A stretch of 13,880 nt of DNA from Baffinella frigidus (lineage: Eukaryota > Cryptophyceae > Cryptomonadales > Baffinellaceae): positions 216,026 through 229,905 of the forward strand of contig MU646962.1 of assembly GCA_026770585.1 (NCBI GenBank), written 5' to 3'. A model generated the notes under the pieces. That model did not search any database, was not told the DNA's origin, and saw only the letters and a program-made list of their open reading frames with translations. The translations under genes and the position numbers were made by a program. Below are positions 5,837 through 12,212 of the stretch, piece by piece. How positions within the stretch are numbered: the first letter of the stretch is position 1; every line of letters starts with the position of its first letter.

Positions 5837-5978
5837 GTAACACCCCACAGCCACCAGCGGTGCCGCACACCCGCGCTACCACGCGCCTGTGACGCGAGAA
5901 AGGGAGACGCCTCTGAGCCGGCGGCGCCGGGGCGGCGGTTTGCTGGTGGGCCGGGTCTGACCGGGGTCGCGTGTGTAG

Positions 5979-6048
5979 GCTCACAACGATGCGGCCCCCA
6001 CCAGCCTTCACCTCGGCTTCCAGGAGCACTACAAGGACACCCACCCCG
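5979..6048 (+). CDS. Plus-strand five-exon gene, exon 2
   Basis: After GTGTGTAG the frame AHNDAAPTSLHLGFQEHYKD then THP continues exon 1 in phase 0 and ends at CCCG|GTGAGA in phase 1. 20 of 23 full codons end in G or C. Intron 1 (5837-5978, 142 bp) holds the inner breakpoint of the inverted repeat at about 5957. Intron 2 (6049-6538, 490 bp) is a typical GT-AG intron with a pyrimidine-rich end and no other feature that I can see. Confidence 0.72.
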
Positions 6049-6538
6049 GTGAGATTCTGCCCGGCTTTCCTGACTCGCCGCCCTATTTGCGAATTTTTCG
6101 TTTCTGGTGGGGAGGGAGGAGCAAGATAGAGAAGAGGGGCGAGTGTTTGCCTCCCGACTGTGCCGAACAGTTTCTCTCTCTCCACGTCTCCAGCCGCTCT
6201 GTGCCCAACCTCACCTCAGCCGAGGCTCTTGAGGAATATTTGCGCCCAGTCTCCACCAGAATGCCTCCTCTGGGAAACCTGCCGACGTTTCAAAGCAAAG
6301 CCGCGGCGCCCTGCCGTGTGTGGGAACGCTCCCCGACGGTGCGAGGGGGGTGACTCTGGTCGCAGGAATCTCGTGGAAAAAATCGACGGGGAGAGAGGAA
6401 AAGGTTGCAAGTTGCAGGAACATTCTCACATCCGCGGGGAGCTCATCAGGACTGCTAAAAAAGTGAGTGGTGAGGGATAAGGGGTTCGAGTTTCCTTTTT
6501 CGGATTGGTAACTGCTAACGCGCTCTCTCTACGACCAG

Positions 6539-6587
6539 GGACCATCTGCATGGGCAGCAACTGCCTGGCCACGGACCGCGCTGACCG
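6539..6587 (+). CDS. Plus-strand five-exon gene, exon 3
   Basis: Acceptor CTCTCTCTACGACCAG is followed by GG-ACC-ATC..., completing Gly with the last base of exon 2 and reading TICMGSNCLATDRAD. 14 of 15 codons end in G or C. It ends GAC-CG|GTTCCTGCCC in phase 2. If translated through, the frame would stop at a TAA made by the telomere-like array 13 bases on. Splicing across the array to 7596 instead keeps the frame (CG+G = Arg). Two Cys residues are present. No family recognised. Confidence 0.68.
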
Positions 6588-7595
6588 GTTCCTGCCCTAA
6601 ACCCTCAACCATTGACCATAAACCCTAACCTAAACCATGAACCCTAAATTCTACACCCTACACCCTGAACCCTAAACTAAACCGTAAACCCTGAACCCTA
6701 AACCCTGAACCCTGAACCCTGACCCCCAAACCAAAAACCAAAAACCCGAGACCCAAAACCCGAAACCCGAAACCCCACACCCTACACCCTACACCCTACA
6801 CCCTACACCCTACACCCTGCACCCAACACCCTGAACCCTAACCCCTCAACCTTGAACCCTGAACCTTGAACCTTGAACCTTGCACCCTAAACCCCAAACC
6901 CTAGCCCTGAACCCCAAACCCTAAACCCTAAACCCCAAACCCTAACCCCTTGACCCTTATCCCTAAACCCTAAACCCTAAACCCTAAACCCTAAACCGTC
7001 TTGACCACCAGCAGCTCTGTACATGTTGAGCCCTCCTACCTGGGTTGCAACCCAGAGGGGGGACATCGTTTCAGTAGGGTGTTTCAGTAGGACCAGGAAC
7101 CTGGGTAGACTTTTATTGTACTATGCTGTTTTAGCAGGATGGTTTCAGCAGGGGTTTTTAGTTGTAGGATCAGGAACCCGGGTAGGCTCATCCTGCGGCG
7201 AGATGTAATGTAACAGGCAATTGGTGCGCAGAAACACTTGCAGTGAGCTTGTCAGACTCGGAAACACCACACCTTTCCTCGTAGAGAGTTTTGATATGTT
7301 TTTCCAGCCAATGGCTGGGGCCGGGCATCCGCCTTCACGGCTTTCTGACGGCGCACGGGCAGGGTTCAGGGTTCAGGTCCAGAGACCAGGGATCAAGGCT
7401 CAGTGTTGGCTCGGGCGTCCGCCTCAACGACTTTCACGTTGGAGGGATTCCTTTCTAACTGGGCTCGTCATCAAAGAATTTTAGTTGCCCTTGCGTACTG
7501 GCGTTTCTACTCTGAATGTGTCTCACGACGAGTCCAGTTTTGCTGAGGCAGAGCTAGGAGGAGGGATTGGTTGCTGACGGCGCGTCGCGCGGCAG
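6588..7595 (+). repeat. Intron 3 (1,008 bp) with telomere-like array at 6597-7000
   Basis: The intron starts GTTCCTGCCCTAAACC, runs through about 400 bp of degenerate CCCTAAA, and ends GTCGCGCGGCAG. Within the array are homogeneous runs of CCCTACA (about 6777-6817) and CCTTGAA/CCCTGAA variants, then clean CCCTAAA at 6960-6997. The rest holds an imperfect inverted repeat (7035-7045 with 7176-7186), a nearby duplicated AGGA(C/T)CAGGAAC segment, and a direct repeat at 7321-7350 and 7411-7438. Exon phases on both sides agree (2/2). Confidence 0.65.
7035..7186. repeat. Imperfect inverted/direct repeat inside intron 3
   Basis: CCTACCTGGGT at 7035-7045 is inverted with one mismatch at 7176-7186. 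Inside, GTTTCAGTAGG recurs, and GGACCAGGAACCTGGGTAG is echoed by GGATCAGGAACCCGGGTAG. The segment could be a decayed foldback element. There are no clear target duplications. Confidence 0.45.
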
Positions 7596-7661
7596 GTCCA
7601 TCTCCACGGACTACAACTCGACCCTGATGCTCAACGGCGTCGGCGGTCCCAAGGGCGGCTG
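7596..7661 (+). CDS. Plus-strand five-exon gene, exon 4
   Basis: After CGCGGCAG one base completes Arg with exon 3, then 21 codons read SISTDYNSTLMLNGVGGPKG then G. 20 of 21 end in G or C. The exon ends TG|GTAATC in phase 2. Read through, it would stop at once (TGG TAA), so this could alternatively be the last exon with a C-terminal GGW. The splice to 7910 is preferred because that acceptor has a long pyrimidine tract and matching phase. Confidence 0.68.
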
Positions 7662-7909
7662 GTAATCGAGAGGGGGATGAAGAGGGTGAGAGGGTGGGCG
7701 GGCGGGAGGCAGTGAAACCTCCAAAACCATCCGACTCCTCAGTGTTGTCGTGTCCTCTTTGCACGTGTGCACCACCCCTAGGGATGTTCATCTGGTAGTC
7801 GCGTCCTGGCGACACGTGGTCAAGCACCGCTGCGTGCCGCAAATTCACACCCCGACGCACATGCCCTGGCGTTGGCAAAGATATTCTTTTTCTGCTTTAT
7901 TACTCTGAG

Positions 7910-8138
7910 CCTTCTGGAAAGAGACCAGCTTGCGCAGAAATACATCGAGTTGGGGACCGCACCGAAGAGGCAGCCCTCTGTGGAGATGAGCTCTGGCCCC
8001 ACCAGCAAACCGCCACCCCAGCGCCGCCGGGCTCAGAGGCGTCTCACTTTCTCGCGTCACAGGCGCGTGTTAGCGCGGGTGTGCGGCACCGCTGGTGGCT
8101 GTGGGGTGTTACCGCGTCGAAGCTGTGGGTCGGCATGA
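7910..8138 (+). CDS. Plus-strand five-exon gene, exon 5, running into the inverted repeat
   Basis: The acceptor TTTTTCTGCTTTATTACTCTGAG is strong. The exon reads (C)LLERDQLAQKYIELGTAPKR then QPSVEMSSGPTS with high third-position G+C. From about 7994 the sequence is the right arm of the inverted repeat, so the following KPPPQRRRAQRR and an Arg-rich tail to TGA at 8136-8138 are translated from promoter-arm DNA. The native C-terminus was probably replaced when the arm arrived, or the real 3' end lies before it. This acceptor is AG|C, the exception to AG|G. Confidence 0.55.
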
Positions 8139-8421
8139 ACTCATCGCCCTTCGCCAACGCCGAGCGCGAGTGGTGGCCCATGAACAGCGACGAAAGAAGC
8201 ATTTTTGCGGTCGATGGCTCTTCCTCAAAAGTGGAGACAGCAAGAGGGTGTCCACTTTTGAGAATCAGTCAACGACGTCCTTTCGCGTCTTTGTTGCCTC
8301 AGGCGGAGCAGCGGCTGGTCGACTCAGGTTGGCGTGCAGCTTGCGGGAGAAGCATGGTTTCCGCAGGGGACTATGGCGCCGCCCGTGCCGGGAAGCGCCC
8401 CGCGCGGACCGCCGTTGAGGC
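7994..8421. repeat. Right arm of ~430-bp inverted repeat
   Basis: It is the inverted counterpart of 5528-5957. Inner-end differences include an extra G and a few substitutions around 8010-8075; the outer two-thirds are almost perfect. It carries a second divergent promoter, a second exon 1 of the plus-strand gene pointing left, and a second N-terminus of the 434-aa gene pointing right. Confidence 0.9.
8113..8202 (-). CDS. Second copy of exon 1 of the five-exon gene
   Basis: On the minus strand, ATG at 8202-8200 opens the same 30 codons as 5747-5836, and the GTAACACC donor is kept. Leftward, the copied intron 1 stops at about 7994, next to exon 5 of the plus-strand gene in antisense, so there is no exon 2 in the correct orientation. 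It is an orphan first exon with its promoter. Confidence 0.7.
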
Positions 8422-8590
8422 ACTTTTCGTCTCACCAATTCGGCGAGTCCAGGCTTTTTCTCACTCCAAAGTTGACGGGTGTGTACCAATTACCCAGGAT
8501 GTCAACTTGAGAATAGTCTGCCGCCCCTCCCCGCGGATGTCGATGAGTTCCGTGATAGCGGTTTTTCTGGCGACACCGTCCCGTGTATGA
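8354..8590 (+). CDS. Chimeric 78-aa ORF with N-terminus of the 434-aa protein
   Basis: The ATG at 8354 opens MVSAGDYGAARAGKRPART then AVEA, identical to the 434-aa protein. At 8421, the arm boundary, the sequence changes to LFVSPIRRVQAF... and runs to TGA at 8588-8590. It therefore lacks the membrane segment and helical body. The new part contains SKVDGCVPITQDVNL, which matches a minus-strand sequence near 13338-13390 (EKVDGFVPQTQNANL). It has its own copied promoter, but the product may be meaningless. Confidence 0.5.
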   Translation: MVSAGDYGAARAGKRPARTAVEALFVSPIRRVQAFSHSKVDGCVPITQDVNLRIVCRPSPRMSMSSVIAVFLATPSRV

Positions 8591-8657
8591 GTAGCCATAG
8601 TGACTTTACAAACTGGACTGCGTCACCGGAGTTTTTGCGTGCGGTGCGCACGCCGTC

Positions 8658-8775
8658 GTGACCTTCACATCATAGGAGGGGGGGGCGTCCCCGACCGAGC
8701 TCGGGGGAAAGGACCTGCCCTTTGCCAACTCGGTGAATCCGAAGGAGGTGCACACGGTCATGGCGGTTCCGTGAT
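8658..8775 (+). pseudogene. Decayed copy of the 434-aa gene, after its membrane segment
   Basis: One frame reads TFTS-stop-EGGASPTELGGKDLPFANSV then NPKEVHTVMAV. It matches TFTSQEGGASPTELRGKDLH and NSVNPKEVSKVMAV of the 434-aa protein. The Gln codon is now TAG and a TGA closes the frame soon after VMAV. It has no start of its own. It lies downstream of the right arm in the same orientation as the chimeric ORF, as if the longer copy of the gene start were broken by an insertion at 8422-8657. Confidence 0.75.
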
Positions 8776-8831
8776 TCTCAGGGGTGTGGAAGGACGGGCA
8801 ATGGCTCCAATAGCCTTTCCACTGTTGTAAG

Positions 8832-8975
8832 GGGGGCGCGTCCCCGACCGAACGTGTTGGATCGAAGGTTACGAGCCTGGGCAACAAGGTTGTGCACCGC
8901 CAGTTGCCTAAGCGAACGCGGACAAGAACCTCCACTTGGCCAACACGGGGAACCCGCGCGGGGTGCACACGGTGA
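8832..8975 (+). pseudogene. Second decayed copy of the same segment
   Basis: GGCGCGTCCCCGACCGAA (GASPTE) at about 8836-8853 is followed by an unrelated insert of about 65 bp and then AACCTCCACTTGGCCAACAC and GGTGCACACGGTG (NLHLANTGNPRGVHTV in one frame). It aligns with KDLHLANSVNPKEVSKV of the intact gene and with the copy at 8658-8775, whose VHTV it shares. The two remnants are therefore probably tandem duplicates of each other. Confidence 0.6.
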
Positions 8976-9219
8976 GACACCACTCCACATTTCACATGTA
9001 CACCGTACATACACAGGGTTCCCTTGCCTGTCACCTCCGAGAGAACCTCAGGGCATCCCGCACCACCTCGGCTGCGACCTCTCACTCGTACCACACCCGC
9101 GTACCATGGCCGAGGAACGGTCTGGTTTGAGCGCCTACACCGGAGCTGTCCGCGGCCATGGTGCGCGATGACCTGAGAGAGGACCACCTGTGAGGTCCAC
9201 TTGGTCGTGGTCATACGTA
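8976..9219. other. Short stretch with no confident gene
   Basis: Several frames are open on both strands and the minus strand is open across 8606-9214. However, the latter crosses the two pseudogene copies in antisense, so it is a shadow. A plus-strand frame with CHLRENLRASRTTSAATSHS has fair third-position G+C but no junction I could verify. Confidence 0.4.
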
Positions 9220-9325
9220 CAGGGGTACCTCGCTCATAAGAAAACGCTTCACCTCAGGGACCCCCATAGGGCCCTACTGTAGGGTCCTAGGGGGGGGGCG
9301 TTTTCTTATGAGCGAGGTACCCCTG
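9220..9325. mobile_element. MITE family 1, best-preserved copy
   Basis: The first 28 bp (CAGGGGTACCTCGCTCATAA then GAAAACGC) are perfectly inverted in the last 28 bp. TA lies on both sides (9218-9219 and 9326-9327), suggesting a TA target duplication as in Tc1/mariner-like elements. The centre has CATAGGGCCCTACTGTAGGG and a G-run. At 106 bp there is no coding capacity. Perfect arms point to the most recent insertion of the family here. Confidence 0.88.
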
Positions 9326-9406
9326 TAGGCAGGCTACTTACGACAACAGGTAGCCTGGCAGGTGATGCCTCTCAGACTCCCTCGCATCAACACACGGCGA
9401 TGGTAA

Positions 9407-9532
9407 TTATCGCCCTGAGGCGGCCTTGAGTGTCGCGACGCTCTGCACGCTCATCTGTCCCTGATACCCCTCAAGTGCCTCGAGCCAGCCACACTGCTTC
9501 GCGAGATCCAGCAATTGCGAGTCGCAGTCGCC
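9407..9532 (-). CDS. Four-exon minus-strand gene, terminal exon
   Basis: On the minus strand the telomere-like array ends CTAATGCAG and is followed by GDCDSQLLDLAKQCGWLEAL, then EGYQGQMSVQSVATLKAASG, then R and TAA. 41 codons, entry phase 0, acceptor AG|G. Joining to the exon at 10011 gives ...RATDLFAQ-GDCDSQLL... in frame. The peptide is helical with two Cys; no family recognised. It is one of the clearest cases where a telomere-like array is followed by coding sequence with a native stop. Confidence 0.7.
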   Translation of the reverse strand, partial: GDCDSQLLDLAKQCGWLEALEGYQGQMSVQSVATLKAASGR

Positions 9533-10010
9533 CTGCATTAGGGTTTAGGGTTTAGGGTTTAGGGTTTAGGGTTTGGGGTTGAGTGCTGAGGTTTTAGGGC
9601 CTGGTATTCAGGGTTTAGGGTTTAGGGTTTGGGGTTTGTGGTTGAGGGTTGAGGGTTGAGGGTTGAGGGTCGAGAGTTTAGGATGCAGGGTGCAGGGTTT
9701 AGGGTTTAGGGTTTCAAATTCAGGGTTCAGGGTTCAGGGTTCAGGGTTCAGGGTTCAGGGTTCAGGGTTCAGGGTTCAGGGTTCAGGGTTGAGGGTTTCG
9801 GTTTTAGGGTTTAGGGTTGAGGATTTAGGGTTCAGGGTTGAGGGCCTAGGGATTAGGGTTTAGGGTTTAGGGTTTAGGGTTTAGGGTTTAGGGTGTAGGG
9901 TTTAGGGTGTAGGGTTTAGGGTTTAGGGTTCAGGGTGTAGGGTTTAGGGTTTATGGTTTAGGGTTTAGGGTTTAGGGTGTAAGGTTTAGGGCTGAGGTTT
10001 GGGGTTCAGC
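9533..10010 (-). repeat. Telomere-like intron (478 bp) of the four-exon gene
   Basis: On the plus strand this is TTTAGGG and variants, so the gene's sense strand is CCCTAAA. A homogeneous run of about nine GGGTTCA units sits at 9720-9788, flanked by GGGTTGA, GGGTGTA and canonical units. The donor would be CAG|GCTGAACC, a GC donor or a mutated GT, and the acceptor TAATGCAG. Exon phases agree (0/0). The plus-strand ORF of GFRVQGS repeats inside it is an artefact of the array. Confidence 0.65.
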
Positions 10011-10120
10011 CTGCGCGAAGAGGTCGGTGGCGCGGCTCCCAATGTCCCCGACCTGCTTGTCAGGCCCACATCAAATTTCACCATCAGGGACAGCTTCTTG
10101 CTTACCATGCCAGTAAGCGC
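10011..10120 (-). CDS. Four-exon minus-strand gene, exon 3, with a one-base deletion
   Basis: After AGGAAG on the minus strand the frame reads ALTGMVSKKLSLMVKFDVGL. Near 10053-10063 (CTGACAAGCAG) a single missing base moves the frame to KQVGDIGSRATDLFAQ, whose codons are again almost all G/C-ending. The exon ends in phase 0 before the GC donor. The alternative frame upstream has an in-frame TGA at 10071-10073 and poor third-position G+C, so I prefer a frameshift. An alternative is that a separate exon starts at CAG|GTCGGGG. Confidence 0.5.
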
Positions 10121-10180
10121 CTTCCTGCCGTGCCAAAGTTGTTAAGATGCATTATGCGAGCCCTCGAGGAGCTTCCCCAC

Positions 10181-10285
10181 GCTCGTCCCCAGCTCAGGAG
10201 GGAATACATGCTGGAAATGTTGGGTTAGATCCGTGATCAACGCACTTTTTATCAGAGCCACACTCGGCGGTTCCCACAGAGGACG
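10181..10285 (-). CDS. Four-exon minus-strand gene, exon 2
   Basis: After GTGTCTCAG on the minus strand, 35 codons read RPLWEPPSVALIKSALITDL then TQHFQHVFPPELGTS. It ends at AGC|GTGGGG. Phases 0/0 connect it to the AAG-ending exon at 10441 and to the next exon after a very short intron of about 60 bp. Alternatively the frame continues as VGKLLEGSHNAS to a TAA at about 10145. Helical, no family recognised. Confidence 0.5.
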
Positions 10286-10440
10286 CTGAGACACTCAAAG
10301 ATGCGTTTGACAGCGACCCGTTGTGCATCTAGACCTGCCGACCCTGCACAGTCAGTAGGCTTACAAGGCCTTCACGGAAGGGAATACGTTGTGACCATGC
10401 CGGCTTTGATCCGCAATAGAGTGGCACGACGCGGGCGAAC

Positions 10441-10526
10441 CTTCTGCTGGTTGACGAGGAGACGCACGGTGGACGGGGGCGCGTCGAAGGCCACGCTGTT
10501 GGCCGGGCCCACCGTCAGGGACGTCC
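10441..10526 (-). CDS. Four-exon minus-strand gene, exon 1 seen here
   Basis: After CCCATCGGCAG on the minus strand, two bases complete a codon and 28 codons read TSLTVGPANSVAFDAPPSTV then RLLVNQQK, ending at AAG|GTTCGC in phase 0. 27 of 28 codons end in G or C, the strongest coding signal in this part. Upstream exons were not found, so the gene's start is missing or lies elsewhere. The overlapping plus-strand frame from 10301 is antisense to it. Confidence 0.68.
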
Positions 10527-10659
10527 CTGCCGATGGGGCCCCACTTCTGTCAACACCACTTGACTTGATTCAACATTTCGCTCAACACTTCATTCAACGC
10601 GTCATTTAACATAGAGACGAGACGTTTTGTTGGACTTGCCACGCGGCGGAAAACTCGCG

Positions 10660-10682
10660 AACGAGACCGGCACTGTCTCGTT
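10660..10682. repeat. Short perfect hairpin with T-run
   Basis: AACGAGAC, a 7-nt loop, and GTCTCGTT, followed by TTAACG. It resembles a bacterial terminator, but in a nuclear eukaryotic context that reading is not justified. It lies between two minus-strand exon groups. Confidence 0.5.
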
Positions 10683-10700
10683 TTAACGTAGTGAGGGTGC

Positions 10701-10788
10701 TTACATGGCGGAAGTGTTGGTAGTAATAAAGTTCTCCCTCAGTGAGTCAAAAACGCGCATGTCCAGGACGCTGTAAGGGTGGGCGGGC
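10701..10788 (-). CDS. Terminal exon, unknown protein
   Basis: On the minus strand, after CACGCTTCAG, one base then PAHPYSVLDMRVFDSLRENF then ITTNTSAM and TAA. Entry is phase 2 and the acceptor is AG|G. The preceding intron includes the repeated CTGTCCGCAGACAGC segment. Two decayed copies of the exon's 3' end lie at about 10858 and 11086, so this is the intact member of a local tandem set. No upstream exon identified. Confidence 0.55.
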
Positions 10789-10797
10789 CTGAAGCGT

Positions 10798-11160
10798 GTG
10801 GAGGTCAACTGCTGTCTGCGGACAGGATCTACTTTGATAGAGCCTCGGTGTGGGTGCATACATAACGGGCGAGTTGGTAGCGCAGTTGAAAAGCCCAAGG
10901 CCAGATTTTGGCCTCGGTTTCAGGCGGAATTTTAAAACATTGCTGAACTGTTCCCTGACCGCTCGGCAGCGGATGAAGGTCTCGATCGTCAGAAACCCGC
11001 TAGCAGAGCACGCTGCAAGGGTCCAGTGGAGGTCAGATGCTGTCTGCGGACAGTACCTACTCAGTCACAGCCTCGGTGGGGGTGCCTACATGGCGGCCGT
11101 TTGTTTGGTAGCAATAAAGGTCAGTCGAATTGGTGCTGTCTGCGGACAGGTTCCTGCCAC
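10798..11160. repeat. Tandem copies of a last exon and its flank
   Basis: GGAGGTCA(A/G)(C/A)TGCTGTCTGCGG at 10800 and 11028 is followed in both by GCCTCGGTG(T/G)GGGTGC, TACAT and GGTAGC. CTACATGGCGG plus GGTAG(C/T)AATAAAG at 11086-11118 matches the minus-strand exon end at 10701-10735. Minus-strand frames read NFITTNTSAM-stop (10701 copy) and TFIATKQTAAM-stop (11086 copy). A fourth fragment, GGTGCTGTCTGCGGACAGG, is at 11131-11149. No functional gene is apparent between 10789 and 11420 beyond these copies. Confidence 0.6.
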
Positions 11161-11420
11161 AATCAGAAGGTCGAGCAAGCACGCGCGTACGCGAGCCGGG
11201 GGTAGCTAAGTACGAGGGAGGACACGAAAAGGAGGCGCTCATGAGTACTCGGCCATTGGGAGGGGCAATGCCTCCAATATCCCATGGCCCACTTGACAGC
11301 CACCGAGGTCTTCACGGATGCAGTCCATCTAAGCGATTTGTACTAGAATCTTATCCATTGCTATGGATTCCAACCGGAATTTCCCCCCGATAATCCTGGG
11401 GAAAATATGTTGGTTCACTG

Positions 11421-11605
11421 CTAAGTGGTGGGGAAGTACCTGCGACGATCAGGAGGTCGAGCCCCTCCAGATCCGGCTCCTTTTTCTCGAAGAATTCCGC
11501 TGGGAGGTTCCGCCCGTCTGCAGGAAACGCGCAGCCGTGAGAAAACCGAATTAATTGGGAACGTATCCAGCCCTGGGACCCTTTCCAAAGACATCAAGTC
11601 AATTC
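11421..11605 (-). CDS. Candidate terminal exon
   Basis: On the minus strand, ACAATTTGTTTCAG is a strong pyrimidine-rich acceptor followed by GA and an open frame IDLMSLERVPGLDTFPINSV..., ending REKGAGSGGARPPDRRRYF then PTT and TAG. It is 60 codons, phase 1 entry. The second half is Arg/Gly-rich with ordinary codon use, so it may be chance. The telomere-like block on its upstream side is in TTTAGGG sense, unlike the supported introns, and no donor with matching phase was found. Confidence 0.35.
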
Positions 11606-11656
11606 CTGAAACAAATTGTAAAATCCCAGATCATACGATACGGCCAACGCACTTTC

Positions 11657-11993
11657 AAACCCTAAACCCTAAACCCTAAACCCTAAACCCTAAACCCTAA
11701 ACCCTAAACCCTAAACCCTAAACCCTAAACCCTAAACCCTAAACCCTAAACCCTACACCCTAAACCCTAAACCCTGAACCCTAAACCTTAATCCCTAAAC
11801 CCTCACCCCAAAACCCTAAACCCTGAACCCTGAACCCTTAACCCCTAACCCTAAACCCTAAACCCTAAACCCCAAACCCTAAACCCCAAACCCTAAACCC
11901 TGAACCCAAAACCCCAAACCCTAAACCCTAAACCCTAAACCCTCGGCACTCAACCCTAAACCCTACACCCTACACCCTAAACACTAAACCACT
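11657..11993. repeat. Telomere-like array, cleanest in the window
   Basis: About 14 consecutive perfect CCCTAAA units (roughly 11657-11754) are followed by 240 bp of degenerate units (CCCTGAA, CCCCAAA, CCCTACA). The purity suggests recent expansion or addition. It is flanked by unique sequence on both sides, so it is internal within this window. Confidence 0.92.
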
Positions 11994-12136
11994 TCACGAT
12001 TTTTGTTTGGGGGGAGGGGGAGATACAGAGGACAGTTGCGGGTTTGACGAGGGGCTTTCCGCAGGACAAGCACGGGATGGGTGAGGAGGCGTCAGGCGCT
12101 GCTGCATCGATCGCGTAGATGTCCTTGATCGACTCC
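11994..12136 (-). CDS. Candidate exon with SIKDIYAID, downstream end unclear
   Basis: After GTGTGGCGCGGCAG on the minus strand the frame reads (G)ESIKDIYAIDAAAPDASSP then IPCLSCGKPLVKPAT and continues open to a TAG in the telomere-like block. The first ten codons are nearly all G/C-ending. A CxxC motif (CLSC) is present. A diverged second copy of the exon start is at 12213-12301 with the same acceptor and phase. The donor is not determined (GTCCTCTG or GTATCTCC are possible). No family recognised. Confidence 0.45.
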
Positions 12137-12212
12137 CTGCCGCGCCACACCGCCGTCAGAAGGAGGAAAACACGTGCCGTCACGAGGTTAGGAGTTGGTC
12201 ACGAGGTCCGTG

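Larger units (their letters stand above)
5528..5957. repeat. Left arm of ~430-bp inverted repeat
   Basis: This segment is nearly identical, in reverse orientation, to 7994-8421. Translations of the two arms are the same in at least two frames over more than 100 codons, with one two-base difference (GGGAGAGGG against GCAAGAGGG) and a handful of changes near the inner end. It contains the N-terminal codons of the 434-aa gene, the divergent promoter, exon 1 of the plus-strand gene and most of its intron 1. Homology stops at GAGGC on the outer side and inside intron 1 on the inner side. Confidence 0.9.

Noticed and set aside
5596-5868. N-terminal extension of the 434-aa protein to 525 residues
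   Set aside because: The upstream codon is GTG, not ATG. The region overlaps exon 1 of the plus-strand gene, where codon bias clearly favours the plus strand, and contains the promoter palindrome.
8606-9214. 202-aa minus-strand ORF
   Set aside because: It runs antisense through two decayed copies of the 434-aa gene and has no conserved feature.
9663-9863. 66-aa protein with GFRVQGS repeats
   Set aside because: It is the translation of GGGTTCA/TTTAGGG repeats inside an intron and has no independent coding evidence.
10550-10611. Inverted copy of the DLTQHFQHVF segment (plus frame DLIQHFAQHFIQRV)
   Set aside because: The similarity is over about a dozen residues in a CAACA(T/C)TTC low-complexity stretch, so it may be chance.
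10660-10690. Rho-independent terminator
   Set aside because: Hairpin plus T-run, but a nuclear eukaryotic context gives it no meaning as a terminator.
10866-10900. tRNA-like D-arm (GAGTTGGTAGCGCAG)
   Set aside because: No acceptor stem, anticodon arm or T-arm with GGTTCGA follows at the right spacing.
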